Below are positions 36,712 to 45,927 of a stretch of 64,000 bases of DNA, one piece after another (the stretch's first letter is position 1; each line of letters starts with the position of its first letter). The translations under genes and the position numbers were made by a program. The notes under the pieces are model-generated. The model searched no databases. It was not told where the DNA came from and was given only the letters and a program-made list of their open reading frames with translations. The DNA lies in contig NZ_VATY01000004.1 in the NCBI RefSeq assembly GCF_005885635.1, forward strand, positions 186,001 to 250,000. Reading direction: 5' to 3'. The DNA is from Maribacter algarum (ex Zhang et al. 2020). GTDB lineage: Bacteria > Bacteroidota > Bacteroidia > Flavobacteriales > Flavobacteriaceae.

Positions 36712-37977
36712 ATGAAAGTTCTGTGGATAACAAATAATATATTTCCCGATTTATCAAAAGCTCTCGGAAATGAAATCCCGGTGGTAGGAGGATGGATGTA
36801 CGGTCTTGCAAATGATTTGGTTAGCCGTGGAATTGACTTGACGGTTGCAACTGCTGATAGACATGTAAACCAATATACCGGGAAAATCAATGGTGTTTCT
36901 TATCTTCTTCTAAAAAGTAAAAAATCTTTAACAGAGTATGACGCTTCTTTAGTGCTACAATGGAAAAACTTGATTGAAGAAAAAAAGCCAGATGTCGTCC
37001 ATATTCATGGAACTGAAAAAGCTCTGGGTCTCTCTTTGCTAACTGCCGAACCAAAACTAAATTATGTAGTTTCAATACAAGGGTTAATAAGTGTATGCTC
37101 TCGTTATTATACGGGAGGAATTCCCAACTCAGAATTAAAAAAACACACTACTTTTCGAGATATTATAAAACAAGATACCATACTTCAGGCAAAAAGAAAA
37201 TTTCAAAAAAGAGGGGACTTAGTAGAGAAAAAATATTTTGAATTAGCGCAAAATTTTATAGGAAGAACACAGTGGGATTTTGATCACACCAAAACTTTAA
37301 ACCCAAATGCCACATATCACTTTTGTAATGAATCGCTAAGGGATTCTTTTTATTCATCAAAAAAGTGGGATATTAAAAAAATTCAAAACCACACCATATT
37401 CTTAAGTCAAGCTCTATATCCAATTAAAGGATTACATCAAGTTATTGCTGCAGCGGCTTTACTTAAAAATGAGTTCCCAAATTTAAAGCTACGTGTTGCC
37501 GGTCATAATATTATTACCTCAAGTACTTTAAAAGACAAAATCGCAACTGGTGGATATGGAAGTTATATTCGCCACTTAATTCGTAAGTTTGACTTGAAGA
37601 ACAATATAGAGTTCACAGGGCTTTTGAGTGAAAATCAAATGGTTACAGAATATCTAAATTGTAGTGTTTTTATTTGTCCTTCAAGTATAGAAAACAGTCC
37701 CAATTCATTGGGAGAAGCTCAATTATTGGGTACGCCATGTATAGCTTCTTATTCTGGTGGAATACCCAGTATGATAGAACATGAAAGAACAGGTTTGTTA
37801 TATCGGTTTGAAGAGGTTGAGATGATGGCACAATTGATTAAAAGGGTTTTTAAAGATAAAGTACTATCTCAAAAACTTTCAAAGAATGGTATTGAGGCGG
37901 CCAGTAAAAGACACAATAGAGAAGTTAATACATCAAAAACTTTAGAGATTTACCAGTTGGTAAGTAGTTCTAAATAA
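36712..37977 (+). CDS. Glycosyltransferase family 4
   Basis: A 421-residue GT-B enzyme. The N-terminal acceptor domain contains the glycine-rich VVGGWMYGLANDLVSRGIDL, and the C-terminal domain has the EX7E motif in IENSPNSLGEAQLLGTPCIA. No signal peptide is seen. It works in the cytoplasm on lipid-linked intermediates. It is one of a tightly packed set (gaps of 6, 8 and 7 bases) with its neighbours, which suggests co-transcription. Confidence 0.88.
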   Translation: MKVLWITNNIFPDLSKALGNEIPVVGGWMYGLANDLVSRGIDLTVATADRHVNQYTGKINGVSYLLLKSKKSLTEYDASLVLQWKNLIEEKKPDVVHIHGTEKALGLSLLTAEPKLNYVVSIQGLISVCSRYYTGGIPNSELKKHTTFRDIIKQDTILQAKRKFQKRGDLVEKKYFELAQNFIGRTQWDFDHTKTLNPNATYHFCNESLRDSFYSSKKWDIKKIQNHTIFLSQALYPIKGLHQVIAAAALLKNEFPNLKLRVAGHNIITSSTLKDKIATGGYGSYIRHLIRKFDLKNNIEFTGLLSENQMVTEYLNCSVFICPSSIENSPNSLGEAQLLGTPCIASYSGGIPSMIEHERTGLLYRFEEVEMMAQLIKRVFKDKVLSQKLSKNGIEAASKRHNREVNTSKTLEIYQLVSSSK

Positions 37978-37985
37978 CCTGTCTT

Positions 37986-38573
37986 ATGACATTATTTTTA
38001 AAAAAAATTGTTCTAAATATAATCGGTCTTCCAACCAGACTTTACAATTTCTTCGTTCTAAAGTATAAAGGAGTTGTATATGCTACGTACCCGAGAATTT
38101 CAGGAAGAATTTTCATCTCAGGACCAGGCAAAATTATATTGGGAGAGGGTGTACAAATAAATTCTAATTTATTTTCAAATCCTATTGGAGGGGATACCAG
38201 AACATTGTTCTCAGTTTTCAAAGGGGCTACCCTTTCAATTGGCGACTATTCCGGTTTTTCAAATATTGCTATTTCTTGTAAAGAAAAAGTTACCATTGGA
38301 AAACATGTTAAAATTGGGGGTGGTGTGAAAATATATGATTCCGATTTTCATTCATTAAATTTTGAGGATAGGAAAAACCCTAAGACCGATATACCAATAA
38401 TAAAACCAATTGAATTAAAAGATGGTTGTTTCATAGGCGCTCATAGTATCATTCTAAAAGGGGTGACTATTGGGAAAGAGTCAATTATTGGGGCTGGATC
38501 CTTGGTGACAAAATCAGTACCAGACGGAGAAATCTGGGGTGGTAATCCAATAAAATTTATCAAAAAAATTTGA
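37986..38573 (+). CDS. Left-handed beta-helix acyltransferase (WbbJ-like)
   Basis: A 195-residue hexapeptide-repeat protein. The repeats (ISGPGKIILGEGVQ, LSIGDYSGFSNIAISC, FIGAHSIILKGVTIGKES) form a left-handed beta-helix. The probable catalytic His lies in DSDFHSLNF, and the C-terminus has the typical GNPIKFIKKI. Likely an acetyl-CoA-dependent O-acetyltransferase acting on a sugar of the repeat unit. A role as the N-acetyltransferase for the 4-amino sugar made by the minus-strand operon is possible but less likely from its similarity to WbbJ. Confidence 0.85.
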   Translation: MTLFLKKIVLNIIGLPTRLYNFFVLKYKGVVYATYPRISGRIFISGPGKIILGEGVQINSNLFSNPIGGDTRTLFSVFKGATLSIGDYSGFSNIAISCKEKVTIGKHVKIGGGVKIYDSDFHSLNFEDRKNPKTDIPIIKPIELKDGCFIGAHSIILKGVTIGKESIIGAGSLVTKSVPDGEIWGGNPIKFIKKI

Positions 38574-38580
38574 ACCCTAA

Positions 38581-39792
38581 ATGAGAGTTTTAAAAAGCTA
38601 CCTTAATTCCATAGGTTTTATAATTCCATTTATTTTAGTTGGCTACTTAGTTAACCCTTTTAATATGGGATTTGTTTTTGGATATGCATTGGTACCCTTA
38701 ATACTTTTGAAAAGAAATTTTTTACTAAAATCAATGGACTTGAATTTTGTCCTACTTCTTTTACTCTCCTTTATTTATGCTCTCTTTTATATGTTTGACC
38801 CTGTGGGTGGAATACAATATGCTATATTCTACGCAGTTTTTCCGCCTGTTTTCTATCTGCTGGGAAAATTTTTAATCACTGAAAATATACCTCAATATAC
38901 TATATATCTCCTCCTTTTTTTAATTGGTTTTGTTTTTTCATTTTCGGCTTTGGTTTCGGTAATACTCAACTTTTTAGAAGGTGGGTTTTCTCAGTTAGAC
39001 AGAAGTTTGCCCATGTTTTGGCCAGGTAGTGGTTTGGTATCAGCAACAAAAATGGGAGGGTTTTTCACTCTGAATATGTGCATACCTGCCCTATTGATTG
39101 GCAACCAGTCAAAATCCAAATTGATTTACAAATTAATCGGTATCGCAATTTTTATTTTCTCTATTGTTTGTGTTATCAGGTTAGGGAGTAGAACCCAACT
39201 GGGTATTATGCTAATTACTTGTTTTGTTTCTTTAATCTATGTAGCTCCAAAACAGTCTTTCAAAAAAAATGTTTTACTCTTCTTATTAATTTCAGGCATA
39301 GGATTTTATATCTACAGCAACGTATCCTTTGATTTAAATGAAGATTGGTTAAGCACCTTTGCGGGTCGTATGGACAAAGGAGCAGGAGATATTGCAAGTG
39401 GAGGAGGAAGGACGGAAAGATGGATTAAATCGTTTGAGTATATGTTTGAAAAACCACTGGGTTGGAGTGTTAATGAATTTGGTTTCGCTCATAACCTCTG
39501 GCTCGATGTCTTAAGAGTAACCGGCATAATTCCCTTTATCATACTCATTATATTTTCAGTTCGCTCGTTTAGAACAATTAAAAAAACTATTTCTTTCAAA
39601 TCTAATCAGCTTTATTTTTCGGTTCAAATACTTATATATTCTATTGCTTTCTTTATGCTTTTTATGGTAGAACCCATATTTGACGGAATGTTTGAGATGT
39701 TCACTATTTTCTGCGTATTCATAGGAATCCTTTGCAAGTATAGAGAAGTTCAACATACCCCAATATTTGGTACTTCCATTCAGCAGAATTAA
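38581..39792 (+). CDS. wzy: Wzy-type O-antigen/capsule polymerase
   Basis: A 403-residue protein with about 10-12 hydrophobic helices and one large periplasmic loop. The loop ends in the Wzy_C/ligase-like arrangement GRTERWIKSFEYMFEKPLG followed by FAHNLWLDVLRVTGIIPF. It joins repeat units on the periplasmic side. Position next to transferases and an acyltransferase supports polymerase over O-antigen ligase. It is the last gene before a 301-bp gap. Confidence 0.85.
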   Translation: MRVLKSYLNSIGFIIPFILVGYLVNPFNMGFVFGYALVPLILLKRNFLLKSMDLNFVLLLLLSFIYALFYMFDPVGGIQYAIFYAVFPPVFYLLGKFLITENIPQYTIYLLLFLIGFVFSFSALVSVILNFLEGGFSQLDRSLPMFWPGSGLVSATKMGGFFTLNMCIPALLIGNQSKSKLIYKLIGIAIFIFSIVCVIRLGSRTQLGIMLITCFVSLIYVAPKQSFKKNVLLFLLISGIGFYIYSNVSFDLNEDWLSTFAGRMDKGAGDIASGGGRTERWIKSFEYMFEKPLGWSVNEFGFAHNLWLDVLRVTGIIPFIILIIFSVRSFRTIKKTISFKSNQLYFSVQILIYSIAFFMLFMVEPIFDGMFEMFTIFCVFIGILCKYREVQHTPIFGTSIQQN

Positions 39793-40093
39793 CTATTTCA
39801 AAATTACCGTTCATAATAGCTAGGATTGTAATTCTAATTTGACAAAACCTGCTATTGGCAAAAATGAAGCAAGTAATTCTATCTAGCGAATCTCTGAAAT
39901 ACAGTTCCAAACTTTCATAGTTTACTTTACATATTGCACAAGCATCTTTCCATCTGACCACTAAATCAATGTAGTCATCTATTATCTTTCCAAACCTGCT
40001 CTTAATCTCCGTATCTTTGCACCCAAATCGAAAGCTAGTTTTTAGACAATAAAACAGAATTATTTTGGTTTACTAGTTGACTGATTACCCCAA
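39793..40093. other. Intergenic gap after the polymerase gene
   Basis: A 301-bp AT-rich gap. It carries one exact -7 box near its right end (40012-40019). No terminator-like hairpin or supported small gene was seen. Confidence 0.6.
40012..40019 (+). promoter_or_regulatory. Candidate -7 promoter element
   Basis: TATCTTTG, 74 bases upstream of the transferase gene at 40094. No TTG lies at the usual spacing. Confidence 0.45.
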
Positions 40094-40975
40094 ATGCAAA
40101 GTATAGCTATTTTATTGACCTGTTTTAACAGAAAGGAGAAAACTCTTAATGCCTTAGAGCATCTATTCGTGGCTTACAATAGGGTTAAAGATACCGTTCA
40201 AATAGAAATCTACCTTACTGACGATGGCTCCACTGATGGTACAGGTGAAGCGGTTAAATCTAAATACCCAAAGATTCATATTTTACAAGGTAACGGCCAG
40301 TTGTATTGGGCCGGTGGCATGCGAAACTCATGGAAGGCCTCGCTCAATCACAATCATGATTTCTTCTTGCTTTTAAATGACGATACCGATACTTATGAGT
40401 CCTTTTTTGAAGAATTGTTAGAGACACACCAGTTTTGCGTCAAGACGTATAAACAAAGTGGTATTTATATTGGTTCAACAATTGATGGTGTCACTAAAAA
40501 AATATCTTACGGAGGCAATGTTTTTACAAATCGATTCTTGGCAAAATATGTAAAAGTAATTCCTAATAAGAAAACACCACAGGAATGTGAGTTGGGGAAT
40601 GCGAATATTCAACTAGTTCATAAAAGTGTAGTAGAAAAAATAGGGGTCTTATCTGAAGGCTTTCATCATGGTCTGGCCGATTTTGACTATACTTTGAAAG
40701 CCAAAAGAGAAAACATACCGGTCTTGATAACCCCGAATATTTTGGGGGTTTGTACTAATGACCACGACAATCCTTTTGAAACCTTTCATCAATTGTCTTT
40801 GAAAGAGCGAATAAAAAAACTCTATAACCCTGTGGGTTTAGACTTTAAAAGTAATCTTCAATACATGAGAAGAAACTTCATCTATAGACTTCCAATTGTA
40901 TTCTTGGTTGGCTGGTTAAAAGTTATTTTCCCAAAGTTCTATTTTAATAAATTATATAAAACCCGAGTGAGGTAA
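40094..40975 (+). CDS. Glycosyltransferase family 2
   Basis: A 293-residue GT-A enzyme. Motifs are ILLTCFNRKEKTLNAL at the N-terminus, LTDDGSTDGT, and the metal-binding LLLNDDTDTYESFFEE. It resembles rhamnosyltransferase-like GT2 proteins. It starts a run of genes with gaps of 2, -1, 14 and 16 bases, continuing with UDP-ManNAcA synthesis, so a role in transferring ManNAcA is possible but not shown. Confidence 0.87.
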   Translation: MQSIAILLTCFNRKEKTLNALEHLFVAYNRVKDTVQIEIYLTDDGSTDGTGEAVKSKYPKIHILQGNGQLYWAGGMRNSWKASLNHNHDFFLLLNDDTDTYESFFEELLETHQFCVKTYKQSGIYIGSTIDGVTKKISYGGNVFTNRFLAKYVKVIPNKKTPQECELGNANIQLVHKSVVEKIGVLSEGFHHGLADFDYTLKAKRENIPVLITPNILGVCTNDHDNPFETFHQLSLKERIKKLYNPVGLDFKSNLQYMRRNFIYRLPIVFLVGWLKVIFPKFYFNKLYKTRVR

Positions 40976-40977
40976 AG

Positions 40978-42099
40978 ATGAAAAAGAAAAACCTAATTAT
41001 ATTCGGAACACGACCTGAGGCCATTAAAATGGCACCTTTAGTTAAGGAATTTTTGAAAAATCCAGCTTTCGAAACGATGGTATGTGTAACAGCTCAACAT
41101 CGTGAAATGTTGGACCAAGTACTAGATTTTTTCGAAATCACCCCAGATTACGATTTGAATTTAATGAAACCAGGTCAGAATCTGTATGGTTTAACTGCAG
41201 ATATTATTACAGGCCTTCAGCCGGTACTAGAAGAGTTTCAACCTGACTATGCATATGTCCATGGAGATACGACGACAACCATGGGTGCAAGCATTGCTTC
41301 TTTTTATTCTGGAGCCAAAGTTTGCCATGTAGAGGCTGGCTTGCGAACCTTTGATAAAAAGGCTCCTTTTCCAGAAGAAATTAACAGAACGATAACGGGT
41401 CATATCGCAGATTATCATTTTGCTCCTACTCAAACCTCATATGATAATTTGACAAGGGAAAGTATTTCAGAAAATGATATACTTATTACGGGAAACACCG
41501 TAATCGATGCCCTTTTTGAAAGTGTTTCTAGAGTTGATACTGTTGAAGACAAAGAAATCGAACTCCTTAAAAAGGAAATAGATTTCTCCAAAAGAATCGT
41601 TTTAGTAACCGGACATAGAAGGGAAAATCACGGTCAAGGTTTCATCAATATATGCGAAGCTTTAAAAGAAATCGGGGAATCTGTTGAGAACATCCAGATT
41701 ATTTATCCAGTGCACCTAAACCCTAAGGTCCAAAAACCGGTTTATGAAATCTTAGGAAAGCAAGACAACATTAAACTAATTGCCCCTCTCGCCTACCCTG
41801 CTTTTGTTTGGTTAATGAACAAAGCCGAATTGGTAATTACCGATAGCGGAGGAGTTCAAGAAGAAGCTCCTAGTCTAGGCAAACCAGTACTGGTAATGCG
41901 AGATACAACGGAAAGGCCGGAAGCTGTAGAAGCAGGTACCGTTATTTTAGTTGGGACAGATAAAAAGAAAATTGTAAATGAAGCGGTTAATCTCTTAGGC
42001 GATTCAGAATTATATAAAAAAATGAGCAAGCTCCACAATCCATATGGTGACGGAAAGGCTTGCGAACGTATTGTAGAATTTATTGAAAATTTAAAATAA
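40978..42099 (+). CDS. wecB: UDP-N-acetylglucosamine 2-epimerase (non-hydrolysing)
   Basis: Converts UDP-GlcNAc to UDP-ManNAc. Its 373 residues match the family: IFGTRPEAIKMAPLV at the N-terminus, TAQHREMLDQVL, HVEAGLRTFDK, HRRENHGQG and the C-terminal VLVMRDTTERPEAVEAGT. The stop overlaps the next start by one base (TAATG), so the product passes to the dehydrogenase downstream. Confidence 0.95.
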   Translation: MKKKNLIIFGTRPEAIKMAPLVKEFLKNPAFETMVCVTAQHREMLDQVLDFFEITPDYDLNLMKPGQNLYGLTADIITGLQPVLEEFQPDYAYVHGDTTTTMGASIASFYSGAKVCHVEAGLRTFDKKAPFPEEINRTITGHIADYHFAPTQTSYDNLTRESISENDILITGNTVIDALFESVSRVDTVEDKEIELLKKEIDFSKRIVLVTGHRRENHGQGFINICEALKEIGESVENIQIIYPVHLNPKVQKPVYEILGKQDNIKLIAPLAYPAFVWLMNKAELVITDSGGVQEEAPSLGKPVLVMRDTTERPEAVEAGTVILVGTDKKKIVNEAVNLLGDSELYKKMSKLHNPYGDGKACERIVEFIENLK

Positions 42100-43310
42100 T
42101 GACCAACCCAGAAGTAGTAATGATTGGCCTAGGATACATAGGCCTTCCAACAGCAGCATTGATAGCAGAAGGAGGAACTCATGTGCATGGAGTAGATATT
42201 AATCAAGATGTTGTAGACACTATTAACAGAGGAGAAATTCATATTGTAGAACCTGAATTGGACAAATCTGTAGCGAATGCGGTAAGCAAAGGGTTTCTGA
42301 AGGCCTCCACTAAACCAGTAGAAGCAAATACTTATCTCATAGTTGTTCCAACCCCTTTTAAGGATAAGAACGAACCTGATATTTCATTCGTACAAGCTGC
42401 GACAACTGCAATTCTGCCTTTGTTGAAAGATGGAGATATGTATATTATCGAATCAACATCACCAGTAGGTACCACTGAGAAGATGATGGATTATATTCAT
42501 GAGGAAAGGCCTGAATTAAAAGGAAAATTGCACATGGCCTATTGCCCGGAAAGAGTTTTACCAGGTAATGTTATGTATGAATTAGTTCATAACGACCGTG
42601 TAATTGGCGGTGTCGATGAAGCATCTACAGATAAAGCAGTCGCATTTTATGCCAAGCATGTGAAGGGAGAATTACACAAAACTAACGCTCGAACCGCAGA
42701 GATGTGCAAACTAGTTGAAAATTCTTCCCGTGACGTACAAATAGCGTTCGCAAATGAGCTTTCATTAATTTGTGATAAGGCAGATATTAACGTTTGGGAA
42801 CTAATTAGTTTAGCCAATAAGCACCCCAGAGTAAACATCCTACAACCAGGTTCTGGAGTAGGTGGACACTGCATTGCAGTTGACCCGTACTTTATAGTTT
42901 CTGATTATCCTATGGAATCCAAAATTATCGGAACTGCCAGAGAAGTAAATAATTACAAATCTTTTTGGTGTGCCGAAAAAGTTCAAAACACAAAATTACA
43001 ATTTGAACTACAACATGGTAGAAAGCCAAAAATCGCTTTGATGGGTCTAGCTTTCAAACCAGATATTGATGATTTAAGAGAATCTCCCGCAAAATATATT
43101 GTGCAGCGAGTTTTGCAGAACGCTAATAATGAAGAGTACTATATAGTCGAACCTAACATTGAAGAGCACAACGTTTTTAAAATAACTGATTACAAAACGG
43201 CCTTCGAAAAGTCTGATATAATCGTCTATCTGGTTGCTCATAAAGAATTCAAAACTTTAGGATTGAATGCTGACAAAGTGATTCTTGACTTTTGTGGTGT
43301 CAATAAGTAG
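42099..43310 (+). CDS. wecC: UDP-N-acetyl-D-mannosamine dehydrogenase
   Basis: Oxidises UDP-ManNAc to UDP-ManNAcA with NAD. Its 403 residues contain GLGYIG at 10-15, PTPF (as in WecC), the catalytic Cys258 in GVGGHCIAVDPYF, and the C-terminal GLAFKPDIDDLRESPA. It is translationally coupled to the 2-epimerase gene. It is the third nucleotide-sugar dehydrogenase in the locus. Confidence 0.95.
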   Translation: MTNPEVVMIGLGYIGLPTAALIAEGGTHVHGVDINQDVVDTINRGEIHIVEPELDKSVANAVSKGFLKASTKPVEANTYLIVVPTPFKDKNEPDISFVQAATTAILPLLKDGDMYIIESTSPVGTTEKMMDYIHEERPELKGKLHMAYCPERVLPGNVMYELVHNDRVIGGVDEASTDKAVAFYAKHVKGELHKTNARTAEMCKLVENSSRDVQIAFANELSLICDKADINVWELISLANKHPRVNILQPGSGVGGHCIAVDPYFIVSDYPMESKIIGTAREVNNYKSFWCAEKVQNTKLQFELQHGRKPKIALMGLAFKPDIDDLRESPAKYIVQRVLQNANNEEYYIVEPNIEEHNVFKITDYKTAFEKSDIIVYLVAHKEFKTLGLNADKVILDFCGVNK

Positions 43311-43324
43311 ATAGCAGGTCAAAT

Positions 43325-44392
43325 ATGCCCCAAGATTCAACACTTTTAGTTTTAGCACAATCCCTTGAACAACCTCGAGTTGTTAAACGGATTATTGAAA
43401 AAGCAAAAGACTATGATAAAATTGAGGTCTTCGGCTTTAAACGGGAAATCCATGAGGTGAACAATTTCGGTATTCTTGAAAATTACGAGAATGTAAAATT
43501 GAACATTGTGGGCACTATGGCCAATTATAAGTACATGAAAAGGTTGGCCAACTATTTTAGGTTGATAATTGCTATTTATTCAAAATATGGATTTAAATCA
43601 AAAAACCTATATGTCTTTGGTTTAGATATAAGAATGGTTTCGACTTTGGTAGCTAACTCCAAAATAGACTACGAAATAAGTGACATCATGTGGCTTTACA
43701 AGTCACCACTTCAGAAGTCTTTTTTACGGAGAATTGACACCAATTTGGCAAAATGGTCAAACTCCGTCATTTTTACCTCAAAGGGTTTTTATGATTCGCA
43801 TTATAAAATGTTTGTAAAACCTGAAAATGCCATAATTAAGGAAAACAAGTTTAAAACCTATGATAAGGTATCACCTATTTTAGATATTAAAAAAGACAAA
43901 ATTAGAATTGCCTACATAGGGGCATTTCGGTATTCAACCATTATAGAACGCTTATTACAAGTCGTCAGGGAAAATAAAAACCTTGTTTTGAACTTTTACG
44001 GTGATGGGTTCAAAACTATTGTCGAGGAGATGAAAAAAAATGCATCGGAAAATGAAAATATATTCTTTCATGGTGCGTTTAAGAATCCAGATGATCTGGA
44101 GAACATTTATGCTGAAAACAATGTCAATTTTGTTGTTTATAAAAACACGCTAGAGAACGAAAAGGTCGCCATGCCCAATAAATTCTATGAATCTGGATTT
44201 TTCAATATTCCAATAGTAGCTGCAGTAAACACCTATGTAGGGCAACGGGTTTTAGACCAAAATATGGGTTGGACCATAGATATCGATTATAATTCTATTT
44301 CTAAGTTTTTGAATAACTTACAAATGGATAATATTATTAAACATCATGAAAATATAAAAAGGTTGGACAAGTCATTGTTCGAATCTAAGTGA
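43325..44392 (+). CDS. Putative glycosyltransferase, GT-B fold
   Basis: A 355-residue protein with a GT4-like C-terminal half: RIAYIGAFRYSTIIERLL, then FFHGAFKNPDDLENIYAENN, and KVAMPNKFYESGFFNIPIVA. The last has a PNKxxE arrangement in place of the canonical EX7E. The N-terminal half is poorly conserved, as in acceptor-binding domains. It lies between UDP-ManNAcA and UDP-FucNAc synthesis genes with short gaps, so it most likely builds the repeat unit. Confidence 0.75.
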   Translation: MPQDSTLLVLAQSLEQPRVVKRIIEKAKDYDKIEVFGFKREIHEVNNFGILENYENVKLNIVGTMANYKYMKRLANYFRLIIAIYSKYGFKSKNLYVFGLDIRMVSTLVANSKIDYEISDIMWLYKSPLQKSFLRRIDTNLAKWSNSVIFTSKGFYDSHYKMFVKPENAIIKENKFKTYDKVSPILDIKKDKIRIAYIGAFRYSTIIERLLQVVRENKNLVLNFYGDGFKTIVEEMKKNASENENIFFHGAFKNPDDLENIYAENNVNFVVYKNTLENEKVAMPNKFYESGFFNIPIVAAVNTYVGQRVLDQNMGWTIDIDYNSISKFLNNLQMDNIIKHHENIKRLDKSLFESK

Positions 44393-44408
44393 TTATAAAG
44401 AAGTTATT

Positions 44409-45413
44409 ATGTTCAAAGACAAAACCTTACTTATTACAGGAGGTACAGGATCCTTCGGAAACGCAGTTTTAAATCGTTTCTTAGAAACCGACATCAAAGA
44501 AATTCGCATCTTTTCACGTGATGAAAAGAAACAAGACGATATGCGAAACACGCTAAAGAATGAAAAAGTAAAATTTTACATCGGTGATGTTCGTGATTAC
44601 AATAGCATTTCAAGAGCGATGAGTGGTGTAGACTATGTCTTTCATGCTGCTGCTTTAAAACAAGTACCATCATGTGAATTTTTTCCGATTGAAGCGGCGA
44701 AAACAAATGTTTTTGGAACACAAAATACAATTGATGCTGCTGTAGCCAATAAAGTAAAGCGCATTATCTGCTTGAGTACTGATAAAGCGGCTTACCCAAT
44801 TAACGCAATGGGAATCAGTAAAGCTTTGATGGAAAAAGTTGCTGTTGCAGCATCAAGGAATATTCCGAATGATGACACTATTGTCTGTTTGACGCGATAT
44901 GGTAACGTAATGGCATCGAGAGGTTCGGTAATTCCCTTATTTGTTAAACAAATTGAAGATAAAAACCCGTTGACCATTACCGATCCAAACATGACTCGCT
45001 TCTTAATGTCTTTAGAAGATGCTGTGGATTTGGTCTTATTTGCCTTTAAACATGGTAATCAGGGGGACCTTTTTGTAAACAAAGCTCCAGCCAGCACCAT
45101 AGGAGATTTGGCAAATGCTATTAAAGGAATTTTTAATGCCGATAATGACATCAAAATTATAGGAACACGACACGGTGAAAAGTTATATGAAACTTTGTGT
45201 ACGCGCGAAGAAATGCAGAAAGCCGAAGATATGGGCGAATTCTATCGAATTCCTGCGGATAATCGCGATTTGAATTATAGTAGATATTTCTCTGAAGGTG
45301 AGACCGATATTAGTTCTATTGAAGATTATCATTCGCATAACACGACACAACTTACCGACGAAGAATTAAAGCAAACGTTACTAAATTTAGATTACATCAA
45401 AGAAAATCTTTAA
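44409..45413 (+). CDS. UDP-GlcNAc 4,6-dehydratase/5-epimerase (CapE/FnlA/WbjB type)
   Basis: Starts UDP-N-acetyl-L-fucosamine synthesis from UDP-GlcNAc. Its 334 residues show GGTGSFG at 11-17, LSTDKAAYPINAMGISKALM with catalytic Met134 and Lys138 in place of YxxxK, and the GTRHGEKLYETL C-terminal motif. The two reductase and epimerase genes of the pathway follow at 45928 and 47169. It differs from the membrane-bound dehydratase at 15054 in lacking transmembrane helices. Confidence 0.94.
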   Translation: MFKDKTLLITGGTGSFGNAVLNRFLETDIKEIRIFSRDEKKQDDMRNTLKNEKVKFYIGDVRDYNSISRAMSGVDYVFHAAALKQVPSCEFFPIEAAKTNVFGTQNTIDAAVANKVKRIICLSTDKAAYPINAMGISKALMEKVAVAASRNIPNDDTIVCLTRYGNVMASRGSVIPLFVKQIEDKNPLTITDPNMTRFLMSLEDAVDLVLFAFKHGNQGDLFVNKAPASTIGDLANAIKGIFNADNDIKIIGTRHGEKLYETLCTREEMQKAEDMGEFYRIPADNRDLNYSRYFSEGETDISSIEDYHSHNTTQLTDEELKQTLLNLDYIKENL

Positions 45414-45842
45414 ATGGTCTTTCATAATTTAATTCACGGTGCCAATTTTTCTGATGAACGTGGTGGACTGAATTTTTTTAATTCATTTGAAATGAAAGAA
45501 ATCGTTCGCATGTATGAAATAGCTCCAAGTGATACTTCAACAATACGAGGATGGCAAGGACATAAGGAAGAAAAAAAATGGTTTTATTGTCATTCGGGAA
45601 GCTTCGTAATGAATTTGATACAAATAGATGACTTTGATTCTCCGTCAAGAATAATAACACCTGAACGGCTTTTACTAGCATCGGAAAAGCCATCTATTTT
45701 GGAAATTTCAGGAGGCTATGCCACTGGATTCAAAGCTCAAGAGGAAAACTCGAAACTACTGGTGTTTTCTAATTTCTCTTTGGAAGAATCTAAAAATGAC
45801 GATTTCAGGTTTCCTCTAGGTCAATGGCCAGGACAATGGTAG
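45414..45842 (+). CDS. Cupin-fold sugar epimerase-like protein (dTDP-4-dehydrorhamnose 3,5-epimerase-related)
   Basis: A 142-residue RmlC-like cupin. The start directly abuts the stop of the CapE-like gene. Seen motifs are HGANFSDERGGLNFFN, STIRGWQGHKEEKKWFYCHSGSF and LEISGGYATGFKA. The protein is shorter than RmlC (about 180). Lying between the CapE-type and CapF-type genes it may assist in UDP-L-FucNAc synthesis, or may be an isomerase for another sugar. The known pathway does not need it, because CapF already has its own cupin domain. Confidence 0.8.
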   Translation: MVFHNLIHGANFSDERGGLNFFNSFEMKEIVRMYEIAPSDTSTIRGWQGHKEEKKWFYCHSGSFVMNLIQIDDFDSPSRIITPERLLLASEKPSILEISGGYATGFKAQEENSKLLVFSNFSLEESKNDDFRFPLGQWPGQW

Positions 45843-45927
45843 CAATTAGATAATTGAAATAAATAGATTTTTTCCTAAAGGGAATGGCACCAGAAGAAAA
45901 ATGGATACTGAAACAAATTCAGCATAA

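Noticed and set aside
39719-39961. An 80-codon minus-strand frame at the end of the wzy gene and into the gap
   Set aside because: It mostly overlaps the polymerase gene antisense, with no domain and no promoter.
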